Source of the DNA: Candidatus Scalindua sp.
GTDB taxonomy: Bacteria; Planctomycetota; Brocadiia; Brocadiales; Scalinduaceae
Length of the DNA: 64,000 bases
Assembly: GCA_021776915.1 (NCBI GenBank)
Contig: JAIQZU010000008.1
Coordinates: 1-64,000 of the forward strand
Direction of reading: 5' to 3'
Made by a program: the position numbers and the translations under genes
The notes under the pieces: model-generated
The model's database searches: none
The model's input: the letters and a program-made list of their open reading frames with translations, nothing else
What the model was told of the DNA's origin: nothing
Shown here: positions 34,591 through 43,499 of the stretch, piece by piece
How the letters are laid out: every line of letters begins with the position of its first letter
How positions within the stretch are numbered: the first letter of the stretch is position 1

Positions 34591-35247
34591 CTATTCTTTC
34601 AAATCTTTCATTGTTGTAACATTGAGAGTGCCGAATTTTCTGTATATCATAGACACAAAAACCGTTGCTATAATCACCCAGACCAAAAGGTTAAATGTGA
34701 TGCCGATTTGAAGCCCGGGATTTTCTTCAAGTCCTGCAAGTGATGCAAAAGAGACTATTCCATTTTCAAGCGATAAGATACCGACCATCTGCGACAAGGC
34801 GCCTCTCCGGTTAATTATTAAAAAGATGGAGGCTAAAATAGTTGCGAAAGAGAGCAGCAAAAGATTTTCTTTAGAAGGAGCCAGTGAAACAAGCGGTTTA
34901 AGGAATTTATAATGCGTAATTGTCAGCAATACAGTCAGTGTTAAGAGTGTCATTGGCATATTCAAATAGGTGCTGACTGCAAATTTGAATTTATGCCGTT
35001 TTACGAGATTCAAAAAGAATACTGGGGCAATAATAACTTTTATTATAAATGTAAAAACAGTTACCATCGCGAATGGCAATGAGGCTTCCTTGATTGAAAT
35101 AATAATTAGTAATAGTGTCAGCATTGAAGATTGGAACATGTACAGAAAAACAGCAGATGTGTTTTTCTTACACATATGCATGAAAATAACTGATACAAAA
35201 ATCATTATTTCCATGAAATATAGAAATTGTGATGAAGCAAGGAACAT
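34591..35247 (-). CDS. HyfE-like membrane subunit
   Basis: The product is 218 aa with ~6-7 helices. NuoK-like features appear in the second half ('GALSQMVGILSLENGIVSFA', with the conserved membrane Glu) typical of HyfE. N-terminal half resembles an extra helical pack seen in HyfE proteins. Lies between HyfC- and HyfF-like genes with gaps of 11 and 5 nt. Start ATG at 35247 has a weak ribosome site; a second Met at residue 12 is possible. Confidence 0.82.
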   Translation of the reverse strand: MFLASSQFLYFMEIMIFVSVIFMHMCKKNTSAVFLYMFQSSMLTLLLIIISIKEASLPFAMVTVFTFIIKVIIAPVFFLNLVKRHKFKFAVSTYLNMPMTLLTLTVLLTITHYKFLKPLVSLAPSKENLLLLSFATILASIFLIINRRGALSQMVGILSLENGIVSFASLAGLEENPGLQIGITFNLLVWVIIATVFVSMIYRKFGTLNVTTMKDLKE

Positions 35248-35258
35248 AATAATATTGC

Positions 35259-36197
35259 CTAAATAACTAAAATTATAGCAATTACGCTGAGAATAAAAGA
35301 TGTCAATAACAAGTCAGGTATTCTAAAATATCTGACTTTTGCGATGCTTGATTCAAGCGCCGCAATGGCAACACAAAAACAGGTAACTTTTAACAAAAAC
35401 AAAACAAGCGAAAAAATAATATCAGCAGAATCAATGGAATTAGCTATACCCCATGGTAAAAACAAATTGGATCCCAGGGAAATAAATATCAAGAGCTTAT
35501 TTGCCGATGCCCACTCAATAAGAGCAAGCCTTTTTCCTGAGTACTCAAGTATCATTGCTTCGTGAATCATTGTAAGTTCCAGATGGGTTGATGGGTTATC
35601 GAACGGAAAACGTCCTGTTTCTGCAAGTAAGGCTATTATGAATCCGATAAATGCAAGACATATAGATACATACTGTGCGTGTGAATGCAATGTCAGCGAT
35701 TCGATATGGCTTGCAATCGAGAACAGATTTGTGGTATGGGCGGTAAGCGCAAGCACGAGAATAGAAAAGACCAACCCTGCTTCAGTCAAAGCGGACACCG
35801 TCATTTCACGGCTTGAACCGAAACCGCCAAAAGCGTTACCAACATCGAGACCTGCAAGCGCCAGGAAAAATGTTCCAAGTGCAAGAAGATAAACTACCAC
35901 AAGAAAATCGCTTGTAAAATAATTTGTAAAAGTAGTGACGAAGAGCGGAATACTTGCGCCGACAATAATAGTTATTGAGAAAAGGATATAAGGCGTATAA
36001 CGAAATATCCAGGATGCGTCTTCGCTTATCACTTCGTCCTTGTGCAGGAGTTTCCAGATATCGCTATACGGCTGAAACACACTTGCTCCCCTGCGGTTTT
36101 GTAGTCTTGCCTTCACCTTTCTGACTATGCCGACAAAGAACGGCGACAGGGCAGGCACAAGTATTAATTGAATTATACAGATGATTATTAATTTCAT
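35259..36197 (-). CDS. HyfC/EchB/NuoH-like membrane subunit
   Basis: The product is 312 aa with ~8 helices. The first loop 'KVKARLQNRRGASVFQPYSD' (conserved RxQxRxGPxxxQPxxD-like motif), 'LAETGRFPFDNPSTHLELTM' and 'EAMILEYSGKRLALIEWA' are the hallmark NuoH/HyfC sequences at the junction to the peripheral arm. Conserved acidic residues for the E-channel are kept. So the ion path appears intact even though the peripheral subunits have lost their cofactors. Confidence 0.9.
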   Translation of the reverse strand: MKLIIICIIQLILVPALSPFFVGIVRKVKARLQNRRGASVFQPYSDIWKLLHKDEVISEDASWIFRYTPYILFSITIIVGASIPLFVTTFTNYFTSDFLVVVYLLALGTFFLALAGLDVGNAFGGFGSSREMTVSALTEAGLVFSILVLALTAHTTNLFSIASHIESLTLHSHAQYVSICLAFIGFIIALLAETGRFPFDNPSTHLELTMIHEAMILEYSGKRLALIEWASANKLLIFISLGSNLFLPWGIANSIDSADIIFSLVLFLLKVTCFCVAIAALESSIAKVRYFRIPDLLLTSFILSVIAIILVI

Positions 36198-36204
36198 AAT
36201 TTGT

Positions 36205-36311
36205 TCAAGTTAGGTCGCTATTGCGAAAAAAACCATCCTTCGACTTCGCTCAGGATGACGTCACACTGAGCGGTGTCGAAGTGTTATCAACATTGAAATT
36301 TCTATATACTA
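36205..36311 (-). repeat. Modular palindromic element inserted inside the Ehr-like operon
   Basis: Between the hyfB- and hyfC-like genes. Read on the minus strand: 'TATAGAAATTTCAATGTTG', core CTTCGACACCGCTCAG ... TGAGCGAAGTCGAAG, end 'GCGACCTAACTTG'. Same ends and core type as 22655-22763 in the opposite orientation. It touches the stop codon of the hyfB-like gene. It could form an mRNA hairpin that tunes subunit ratios. Confidence 0.7.
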
Positions 36312-38354
36312 AATCACGAACAGCAGTAACAAACTCATCATGGCAATAAAAATATATAAGATATAACCGTTTATGTTTCCACTTTGAATCGTCTTTACAT
36401 AGTCAGCAATTATTGTGACCAACCCTTGAAGCGGTTTGTATAAATAAGTGTTATATATATCGTGGCGCGTTCCCAGGGTCGCTATATTCAGCTTTTGGAA
36501 ATACCTCTGGTTTGCGTCGTGATATTCAATATCAGACTGCCTGCTTGGCTTTAGTAGTCCGCCGAAGATAGTGATCAACGACCTCGAGAAACCGGTGTCG
36601 GTAATCTCCATCCTGGGCGTCAGAGATGTGCCACAATCCCATGTAATACCTTTTCTAATTTTCTGATTCCTTGTTAGAAGATAGATAATGATAACTATGC
36701 CTGTAATAAATAAGACCAGGCTTATCAAGATGCCGGGCATAGAAACAATGGCAAAATCGTCCTGTAATTTTACTGCATGAAATTGTGTAGATATAGCCGA
36801 TTCAGAATCCTGAAAAACACACAGACTTTTTGAGATTCTTGAAAGCATTGAAGAAACAGGCCCGGCAAACAATCCAAAAAACAGGGTAAGAACAGCGAGT
36901 GAAGCCATACCTATCCTTAATGTGAAAGAAGATTCTTTTGCATGTTTTGCCGCTTCACTGCGAGGCCTCGCCAGAAAGGTAATGCCAAATGCTTTTACAA
37001 AACAGGCTGCGGCCAGGCCACCCGTAAAAATTAAAGAACCTGCCGCTATTATAAATATCAATTGCGTAAAAAAACTGAACGACTTAATACCGTGAAAAAG
37101 AGATTGGAACGTAAGCCATTCACTGAAAAATCCATTAAATGGAGGAAGCGCTGAAACTGCCATTGAACCTATTAAGAAGAGAAATGCTGTTTGCGGCATA
37201 GTTTTGATCAGACCGCCATATTCTTCAATATTGCGCGTATGTGTTCCGGATATAACCGATCCAGCCCCCATAAAGAGAAGGGCCTTGAATATTGAGTGGT
37301 TGAGGGTGTGATACAATGCGGCAATCAGTCCCATGATAGCAAATGATTTCATATTTAATGAGAAGAAAACCAGAGCGCTCCCAAGCCCAAGCAGGATGAT
37401 GCCTATATTCTCAATACTGGAATATGCCAGTAATCTTTTAATGTCATGTTCTATAAGGGCGTATAATATTCCAAGCAGTGAAGAGATGGATCCTATAATT
37501 AATATTGTATAACCCCACCATAACGGGGCATCCGGCAGAATATCCAGGAATATCCTGATGAACATATAAATACCGGTCTTTATCATAACGCCTGACATCA
37601 GGGCAGAGACGTGTGAAGGAGCTGCCGGATGAGCGCCGGGAAGCCAGGTATGCAGTGGTATAATACCGGCCTTTGTTCCGAAACCGATAATGGTAAGGAC
37701 AAATATCGAGTTTTTCATAAATGGCGATATTCCACTAATATTATCTTTGATAATTGTGAAATCAAACGAACCCGTTGTTTTATATAAGAGCAGGAATGCA
37801 AAGATTATGAAAGCGGTGCCGATGTGTGTCATTACGAAATATAGAGTACCTGCTTTAATATTCTCTTTGTCCTTGTGTTCGTAAATAACAAGGAAATAAG
37901 ATGCCAGAGACATTATCTCCCAAACTATAAGAAAAAAAAGTCCGTTGTTTGCAGTAACAACAAGAACCATCCCGGCAATGAAAATATTATAGAAGAATCC
38001 AAGTGTGCCAATATTATATTTATTGAAAAAATGTGTTATGTAACCAATACCGTATATTGAGCATAAGAGAGATATTAGTGAAATTATAAATAAGAAAAAG
38101 GCAGAAAGGCTGTCTATGTGTAAAGACAATGTAAAAAGTGTGAAAGATGTCGGCAGGCTACAGGAAATCACGCTTCCTGTAATTAAAATAACTGCCGAGG
38201 TAATAATGCCGAATGCTGACCCTGCAAATGCAAATAGATTTCCGCATAAATTGGCAAGCCAGTTGTTTCTCATAAAAACAAGAGAACCAACTGCGCCGAT
38301 TATGAAAGAAGACAGCATAAAAAAGAAACTGATTTTTACAAGGATATCAATCAT
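36309..38354 (-). CDS. HyfB-like NuoL/M-type ion-translocating subunit
   Basis: The product is 681 aa, ~16 helices. 'GTKAGIIPLHTWLPGAHPAA', 'PSHVSALMSGVMIKTGIYMF' and 'DIKRLLAYSSIENIGIILLG' are HyfB/EchA signatures. 'WEIMSLASYFLVIYEHKD' holds the conserved Glu. The C-terminal part has 'RKGITWDCGTSLTPRMEITD', a HyfB-specific segment, and a closing helix. It is the first membrane gene after the NuoB-like gene but is separated from it by 260 nt of repeat DNA. No clear ribosome site before the ATG. Confidence 0.9.
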   Translation of the reverse strand: MIDILVKISFFFMLSSFIIGAVGSLVFMRNNWLANLCGNLFAFAGSAFGIITSAVILITGSVISCSLPTSFTLFTLSLHIDSLSAFFLFIISLISLLCSIYGIGYITHFFNKYNIGTLGFFYNIFIAGMVLVVTANNGLFFLIVWEIMSLASYFLVIYEHKDKENIKAGTLYFVMTHIGTAFIIFAFLLLYKTTGSFDFTIIKDNISGISPFMKNSIFVLTIIGFGTKAGIIPLHTWLPGAHPAAPSHVSALMSGVMIKTGIYMFIRIFLDILPDAPLWWGYTILIIGSISSLLGILYALIEHDIKRLLAYSSIENIGIILLGLGSALVFFSLNMKSFAIMGLIAALYHTLNHSIFKALLFMGAGSVISGTHTRNIEEYGGLIKTMPQTAFLFLIGSMAVSALPPFNGFFSEWLTFQSLFHGIKSFSFFTQLIFIIAAGSLIFTGGLAAACFVKAFGITFLARPRSEAAKHAKESSFTLRIGMASLAVLTLFFGLFAGPVSSMLSRISKSLCVFQDSESAISTQFHAVKLQDDFAIVSMPGILISLVLFITGIVIIIYLLTRNQKIRKGITWDCGTSLTPRMEITDTGFSRSLITIFGGLLKPSRQSDIEYHDANQRYFQKLNIATLGTRHDIYNTYLYKPLQGLVTIIADYVKTIQSGNINGYILYIFIAMMSLLLLFVI

Positions 38355-38470
38355 GTTTTATAATTATGTTTATTATAAAGAAATTTCCATTTTAAGTAGG
38401 TTGGGTGAAGCGGAGTGCACCCAACAAAGCAATAATGCTGGGTTCACTTCGTTCCCGTCCGGATGACTAA

Positions 38471-38617
38471 TTTTATGCATAGGAAATTCAAAGTCGGCGG
38501 GTAAGAAACCCGCCATACAAAAATATCAAATTATTATGCGTAGGTCGGGTTTCTTACCCGACATTTCTTATCAGACAGAATGAAGACATAAAAATTTTGC
38601 CGAAGGTCTTAACTTAA
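38471..38617 (+). repeat. Modular palindromic intergenic element
   Basis: Left end 'TATGCATAGGAAATTCAAAG', core of GTCGGCGGGTAAGAAACCCGCC and GTCGGGTTTCTTACCCGAC, right end 'TTTGCCGAAGGTCTTAACTT'. It is ~80% similar by eye along its length to the element at 11025-11190, including the AT linker 'TACAAAAATAT(T/C)AAATTATTA'. Separates the NuoB-like gene from the hyfB-like gene. The neighbouring 38395-38460 has another inverted GGGTTCACTTCG-type word pair. Confidence 0.7.
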
Positions 38618-38618
38618 A

Positions 38619-39143
38619 TTAACGGCTTTCCATCATTTCAAGAATCTTAAGAAGAGAAGATAATATCGTTCCCGGAGAAGGTGGGTCTCCCGGTATCTGG
38701 TAATTAACGGGTATAACCTTATCAACGCCGTCCAGGACTGCATACGAACCCTTGAAGATACCGCCATCAATGGCGTCATCACCGACTGCGACTACGATCT
38801 TGGGGTCAGGAGTAGCTTCGTATGTTTTTACAAGCGCCTCTCTCATATTTCTGGATACAGGGCCTGTTACCATAAGCATATCGGCATGCCTTGGCGATGC
38901 GACAAAATGAATACCGAACCGCTCAACGTCGTAATATGGATTTGAAAGGGCGACTAATTCCTGTTCGCATGCGTTAGTTGAACCTGCGTCAACTTCCCTT
39001 ATTGCCAAGGACCCTCTGAATAACCTTTTAACTTTCTTATGTATCTTTTTTCCGACAGCGAGTACTTCAGCATTACAAGTTAATGCCCGGGGTTTTATTA
39101 CCGTCTTGCGGGTTGAAAAGATTTTGGTACAAAGTTTCAGCAT
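38619..39143 (-). CDS. HyfI/NuoB-like subunit lacking the Fe-S cluster ligands
   Basis: The product is 174 aa. The fold is clear from 'NPYYDVERFGIHFVASPRHA', 'DMLMVTGPVSRNMREAL', 'PDPKIVVAVGDDAIDGGIF' and 'VIPVNYQIPGDPPSPG'. Where hydrogenase small subunits have CGGCNGC, this has A53-G-S-T56-N-A-C59. The two later ligands (GAC-GNSGGIF and PGCPP) are D123 and D153. Only one cysteine of the usual set survives, so no canonical 4Fe-4S cluster can form. It is the first gene of the Ehr-like cluster. 'RALTC' near the N-terminus gives no obvious alternative site. Confidence 0.87.
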   Translation of the reverse strand: MLKLCTKIFSTRKTVIKPRALTCNAEVLAVGKKIHKKVKRLFRGSLAIREVDAGSTNACEQELVALSNPYYDVERFGIHFVASPRHADMLMVTGPVSRNMREALVKTYEATPDPKIVVAVGDDAIDGGIFKGSYAVLDGVDKVIPVNYQIPGDPPSPGTILSSLLKILEMMESR

Positions 39144-39167
39144 ATCTATTCAGTGTATAAAAAGATT

Positions 39168-39420
39168 AGGACTTTGGCAGCTTTAAATGCACAGGTAGGA
39201 GACAACTCCAGTTGGCGATTGAATATTGCCGTTGAGTGCTGACGCTCGCCGTCAGTAGACGGCTCCTACCAAAAAAATTGAAATTTGCATGTCCAATTTG
39301 CGATTTTTAATCGATATTGTCATTCCCGTGAAAACGGGAATCTTGAAAGCAAAAGAAGTAGATTCCCGCTCAACAGATTGCCTGCCCGACTAGGTACAGG
39401 CGGGCGTGAATGACAGAATT
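39168..39420 (-). repeat. Modular palindromic element plus an adjacent 'CATTCCCG' repeat
   Basis: 39168-39292 read on the minus strand gives 'GCAAATTTCAATTTTTTTGG', a core of TAGGAGCCGTC/GGAGTTGTCTCCTACC words and a degenerate 'GCCAAAGTCC' end, related to the element at 19846. 39318-39420 holds ATTCCCGTGAAAACGGGAAT and 'GATTCCCGCTCAACAG ... CAGGCGGGCGTGAATGAC', a widespread type of intergenic inverted repeat. Together they fill the gap between the two clusters; no gene is visible. Confidence 0.6.
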
Positions 39421-39510
39421 TTCACTTAGAATGTAAAAATATAATTTATAGAAGAATATATATTTTCAATACATTATGATGATTGTACAACAAAAACCAC
39501 TCAATTCAGG

Positions 39511-41448
39511 TTAAGAATAACCCGGGAGTACAGCCTTTACGTTTTCAATACAAGCGGTTACGGCATGCCTGGGTAAAATCTGTTTGCGAAGATAATCCAG
39601 GATCAGTTCAGCCTTTGCCGGCATAGCCAGAACTTCTGTACGCACCCGTGCCGTCATTTTCTCAGAAGGGTTTTCCTTATCTTTAATACCTAAACCACCG
39701 CATTTCATAGTCACAAAATCGGCTATCCCTATATTTATAAATTCCAGTTCAAGTTGATTCTGGAGAGCTATATCTGCAAAGATGGTGATTCGGCTGAGTT
39801 TCTCCAGACTTTTTTTGCGGGTTGCTAAAGGATGGTCAGACAGCTTGATATGGTCTTCCAGCCCAATCACCTCCAGTGTAAGATCGTTTTCTTCAAATTC
39901 GCTTTGCAGCTCATGTAGTTTTTCTATTACACTGTGGTCGACCAACCTTGTGTCAGACAAATCCAGAATAATGTTCTTATTTTGCATAAGTCCAAACTTC
40001 TCGAGTTGCCTCTTGAATGGGATCCAGTTACTGAAGACTGCAGAGTATCTGGCGATTACGATATATGTATCCTTGCCCCGACTCTCGACGTCCAGATAAG
40101 GCCTGAACAGAGAACGTATCGGCACTCCATTGATAATATGTATCAGGAACTTGATCCCTATTCCAATTGCAATGCCGATGAGCAAGTCTGTTGCCAGTAC
40201 GGCTATCACAGTACCTACAAATTGAATTAACTGCTCAACTCCAATTTTGTACACTTGAATAAATTCGCGAGGCGCCGCCAACTTAAAACCGGTATATACG
40301 AGCATTGCAGCCAGGGCGGCGAGCGGGATATGATGTAATAAGAATGGCACAGATCCCACGAAAATAAGCAGAAACAACCCGTGATATAAATTGGCAAAAC
40401 GGGTTCTCGCTCCATTATCGATATTTGCCTTGCTACGCACAATCTCTGATATCATCGGCAGTCCCCCAACAAATGCGCATACAGTGTTCCCGATTCCAAC
40501 AGCTAACATGTCTCTGTTCTGGTTGGTTTTCCTCTTCCATGGGTCTATCATGTCGATGGCTTTAGCGCTTAAAAGTGATTCAAGACTACCAATAAGCGCA
40601 AACATCATTACCCATTTCCACCCTGCGACTGTCTTTAAAGCTGAAAAGTCGGGATGAGAGATTGCCTTGAACATATTGCCCGGAACGTTAACCAGGAACT
40701 CTTCCCCGACCATGTATTCACGGCCTTCAAAAGAGTAAGCGTGTTCGTGAGATATGCCGAAATACAATCCTAACGGCACGGCAAACATCAAAACAAACAT
40801 GGGTGTAGGCATCATCTTGACGTACCTGTTCTTGATCAGAGGTACCCCGAACATGATTGCCAGGCTGCCAACTCCAATTGCAGCGATACACGGATTCATA
40901 TGTATTATTTTTGCGGGGATTGACAGGAGCAGTTCAAAAGGTTCTCCTTCTGTATGGCCGCCCAGAGCGACAGGAAACTGTTTGAGTATAATTATTATAC
41001 CAATGGCTGCCAGCATTCCATGTACGGCTGCTGTCGGGAAGAAGTCTCCAAGTGACCCGATACGGAGCAGGCCGAACAGAATCTGGATGCAACCGGCCGC
41101 AACTCCAACTCCCAGGGCAAGTTTATAAGCCTGTAAGTCCGCCGCAGGGTCCTGCCCTCCGGTAAATCCAAATTCAGTTACCGCTCCGATGGCAATTACG
41201 ATCAATCCTGCGGCCGGCCCTTTTATAGTGAGTTCAGAATTGCTGATAAAAGTGGCGAGTATTGAGCCGATAATTGCCGTAAAGATGCCTGCTATAGCGG
41301 GATAGCCGCAGGCTAAAGATATGCCCAGACATAAAGGAAGCGCTATCAAGAAAACCAGGAAACCGGAGATAATGTCTTTCTGGAAGTTCTGTTTCAGCCC
41401 GGCAATGCCCGTTTTTGGAACCTGTCCTTCAATATTTAAGTCCGCCAT
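39511..41448 (-). CDS. Second SulP transporter with STAS and fused PII-like domain
   Basis: The product is 645 aa. The frame opens at a TTG at 41463, but the ATG at 41448 has TTGGAGG 8 nt upstream and yields exactly the length of the paralogue at 23359. The two are nearly identical through the membrane domain (e.g. 'GYPAIAGIFTAIIGSILATF'). They diverge most between residues ~150 and 240 and in the C-terminal domain ('SRITIFADIALQNQLELEF', 'VLAMPAKAELILDYLRKQI'). Flanked by the Ehr-like complex and the Mrp operon, not by dabBA. Likely bicarbonate or sulfate uptake under different control. Confidence 0.87.
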   Translation of the reverse strand: MADLNIEGQVPKTGIAGLKQNFQKDIISGFLVFLIALPLCLGISLACGYPAIAGIFTAIIGSILATFISNSELTIKGPAAGLIVIAIGAVTEFGFTGGQDPAADLQAYKLALGVGVAAGCIQILFGLLRIGSLGDFFPTAAVHGMLAAIGIIIILKQFPVALGGHTEGEPFELLLSIPAKIIHMNPCIAAIGVGSLAIMFGVPLIKNRYVKMMPTPMFVLMFAVPLGLYFGISHEHAYSFEGREYMVGEEFLVNVPGNMFKAISHPDFSALKTVAGWKWVMMFALIGSLESLLSAKAIDMIDPWKRKTNQNRDMLAVGIGNTVCAFVGGLPMISEIVRSKANIDNGARTRFANLYHGLFLLIFVGSVPFLLHHIPLAALAAMLVYTGFKLAAPREFIQVYKIGVEQLIQFVGTVIAVLATDLLIGIAIGIGIKFLIHIINGVPIRSLFRPYLDVESRGKDTYIVIARYSAVFSNWIPFKRQLEKFGLMQNKNIILDLSDTRLVDHSVIEKLHELQSEFEENDLTLEVIGLEDHIKLSDHPLATRKKSLEKLSRITIFADIALQNQLELEFINIGIADFVTMKCGGLGIKDKENPSEKMTARVRTEVLAMPAKAELILDYLRKQILPRHAVTACIENVKAVLPGYS

Positions 41449-42369
41449 AATCAATACCTCCAATTATATATTCAATCAAAAAACTCCTCCATTGTTTTTT
41501 AAATGCAAACAAACTTCTGAGTATTTACATTCTTTCAAGAAGAGTCACATGCCCATAATTGTTGCCAGCATACCCGGCCTGTCGGGATGAGTCTGAAAAT
41601 AACTCAAGCCGGCGTAGGGGGGATACCTCATAACTCTGATTTAGGGTATCGGCTGTCCTCAACGCCATACCTGCTTTTGCAGTTTGCTCAGGGCGTACAT
41701 TAACTCATTAAATGGCATAGCCATTATTTGTTATTAGTTGATCATCAGCTAATAGCCCAAGAGCAAAATTTTCACTTCTGATGAGTTTCGTAATGAAACT
41801 ACAGTTCTATATATTGTTTATAATTGCTTTCATGATGGGGCATAATACAATTCATTTAATTTATAATGAAAAATAATTTTAATATAAGTAATGAATAATA
41901 TTGCAAATGTCAAGCAATATATATGCCTGAAAACATATATATCGTTTGATCGTGGTAAGCATGTTTGATAATTTATAGCTATCATGGGCATAAGAAAATG
42001 GATCACAACTTACTCTGGTGTGAAGTATACTGGCAACTTGTACTTTGTGGTAATAATCTTAAGGGCTCTGCCATGAGTAAATATTAATTGAAATTTATTA
42101 ATATTTCTTTACAATCTCCATCTGTTGATAATCCTGCATATGTCAGATTTCAGCCAGTTGTGACTATTATTGAATACATTATCAGCTATTCTTTATATAC
42201 TTGTGAGATGTCCACACAATATAAAAAACCATCATAGTCGTTTCTGTATATTGACTCGTGTGAATGGCAAACACGGAATATATGTGCTGATCAAATCCGT
42301 TTTTTAGTAGAATAGTCTTGGTAGAATTGTTTGACTGACGGTATATTGTGGTTTCCTAGGTTGCACTTT
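41449..42369. other. Long divergent intergenic region
   Basis: This ~900-bp gap between divergent sulP and the mrp operon must hold both promoters. On the minus strand a perfect TTGACA lies near 41913-41918, but its -10 (TACTTA at 17 bp) is weak. Minus-strand frames at 41545-41631 ('LSYFQTHPDRPGMLATIMGM') and upstream ('MPFNELMYALSKLQKQVWR') look like broken coding DNA. Very AT-rich sequence fills 41800-42100. Confidence 0.4.
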
Positions 42370-42490
42370 TTAAACAACTTGCAAGTTATATTTACAGACC
42401 TGGACAAGCATGAGCATTAAGGAAACCTCAATCAGAACTCAAACAAATGTTGCTAACGTTACAACTGAATGCGGGTCTGACAGCATTGAT
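42370..42490 (-). pseudogene. Decayed C-terminal fragment of an ACR3 arsenite exporter
   Basis: The minus-strand translation reads 'SSMLSDPHSVVTLATFV', a stop, then 'VLIEVSLMLMLVQVCKYN' before the terminal stop at 42370. It aligns with the C-terminus of the intact ACR3 at 53582 ('[18 protein letters not shown]', '[18 protein letters not shown]'). The nucleotide similarity continues into the stop-codon region. One internal stop and loss of everything upstream show it is a relic of a second copy. Confidence 0.7.
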
Positions 42491-42630
42491 GATATGACAA
42501 AATATTGTACAGTATTTTGGTTTATCAATAAGAACGGCATGTTTTCTGCTACGAATAAACAATTCTCAGAATAGTAAGTTAACGTTACATACAGAATTAA
42601 TTGCCTTATACTTTTAGTCGAGGTGAAGAT

Positions 42631-43134
42631 ATGAGCTTTTTAATTACTGCCTTATCGATGTTTCTATTCTGGATACTTCTTTCCGGTGAGTTTACCTTTA
42701 TCCTTATCACTTCAGGGATTGTAGCAAGTCTTATAGTAGCGTATCTTTCACATGATATGTTCATTGGGAAGGCTGATTTAAAGACTGAAACCGGAAGGGT
42801 TCTCAAGTTTATTAAATATCTACCCTGGCTTTTGTGGGAAATTATCCTGGCAAATTTTGAGATCGCATATCTTGTCCTTAGCCCAAAGTTGAAGATTGAT
42901 CCGCAGCTTGTTCGTTTTAAACCTGATGTAAGGACAAACCTGGGGATTGTAACCCTTGCTCACTCGATAACGCTTACACCAGGCACGGTAACAGTTGAGG
43001 CAAACAGGAAGGAATTTGTCGTCCATGCGATCTGGCAAAAATCAGCCGAGAGCATTATCGGCGGAGAAATGCAGCGAAAGGTAAAAGAAATAGAGGGAGA
43101 GGCAAAGGAGTTAGAGGGGGAAAAAAGTGTTTGA
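42631..43134 (+). CDS. mrpE: MrpE/MnhE/MbhA-like antiporter subunit
   Basis: The product is 167 aa from the ATG at 42631 behind TCGAGGTGAAG; an upstream in-frame start at 42601 has no ribosome site. Three N-terminal helices are followed by the soluble MrpE domain with 'VRTNLGIVTLAHSITLTPGT' and 'EANRKEFVVHAIW'. First gene of an operon in the order E-F-G-(D/E)-B-C-D-D'-D'', as in Mrp and Mbh-type ion modules. The 3' end overlaps mrpF by 8 bases. Confidence 0.9.
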   Translation: MSFLITALSMFLFWILLSGEFTFILITSGIVASLIVAYLSHDMFIGKADLKTETGRVLKFIKYLPWLLWEIILANFEIAYLVLSPKLKIDPQLVRFKPDVRTNLGIVTLAHSITLTPGTVTVEANRKEFVVHAIWQKSAESIIGGEMQRKVKEIEGEAKELEGEKSV

Positions 43135-43381
43135 TATTGCCGCAGTTGCAGTAACAATTGCTATTATGATAACTATGTATAGGGCAATAAAGGGGCCGAC
43201 GATATATGACAGGGTCCTTGCAGGAAATGCAATAGGCACTAAGACTGTAATCCTTTTAGTGCTTATTGGATTTGTACATGACCGTCCACATTTTCTTGAT
43301 TTGGCCGTGGTTTACCCATTAATAAACTTTATTGCAACAATAGCTTTTCTTAAATACAGAGAGATGGGGAGACTGGATTAG
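43127..43381 (+). CDS. mrpF: MrpF/MnhF/MbhB-like subunit
   Basis: The product is 84 aa from a GTG (GAGGGGG upstream). Three helices; 'MYRAIKGPTIYDRVLAGNAI' is the MrpF signature with the conserved Asp/Arg, followed by 'DLAVVYPLINFIATIAFLKY'. Overlaps mrpE. Small membrane component needed for Mrp complex assembly. Confidence 0.9.
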   Translation: MFDIAAVAVTIAIMITMYRAIKGPTIYDRVLAGNAIGTKTVILLVLIGFVHDRPHFLDLAVVYPLINFIATIAFLKYREMGRLD

Positions 43382-43389
43382 GAAATTGA

Positions 43390-43485
43390 GGAATTTAAGA
43401 ATTGAGGGATTAAAGAATTATTCAATACAATAATCCATCGAAAAAAATTCCTGAATTCTTAAATCCCATAATTCCTCAATTAATC
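43390..43485. repeat. Imperfect inverted repeat between mrpF and mrpG
   Basis: 'AATTTAAGAATTGAGGGATT' words on the left are mirrored by 'AATTCTTAAATCCCATAATT' and 'CCTCAATT' on the right, forming a long AT-rich hairpin in an operon otherwise packed with overlapping genes. Related words (ATTGAGGGATTT) recur at 46750 by the four-helix-bundle cassette. It may be the scar of a similar cassette. Confidence 0.5.
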
Positions 43486-43499
43486 ATAATTATTTAATA

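Noticed and set aside
41545-41631. 28-codon minus frame 'LSYFQTHPDRPGMLATIMGM'
   Set aside because: Protein-like wording and neighbouring broken frames suggest gene debris, but it is too short to assign to a family.
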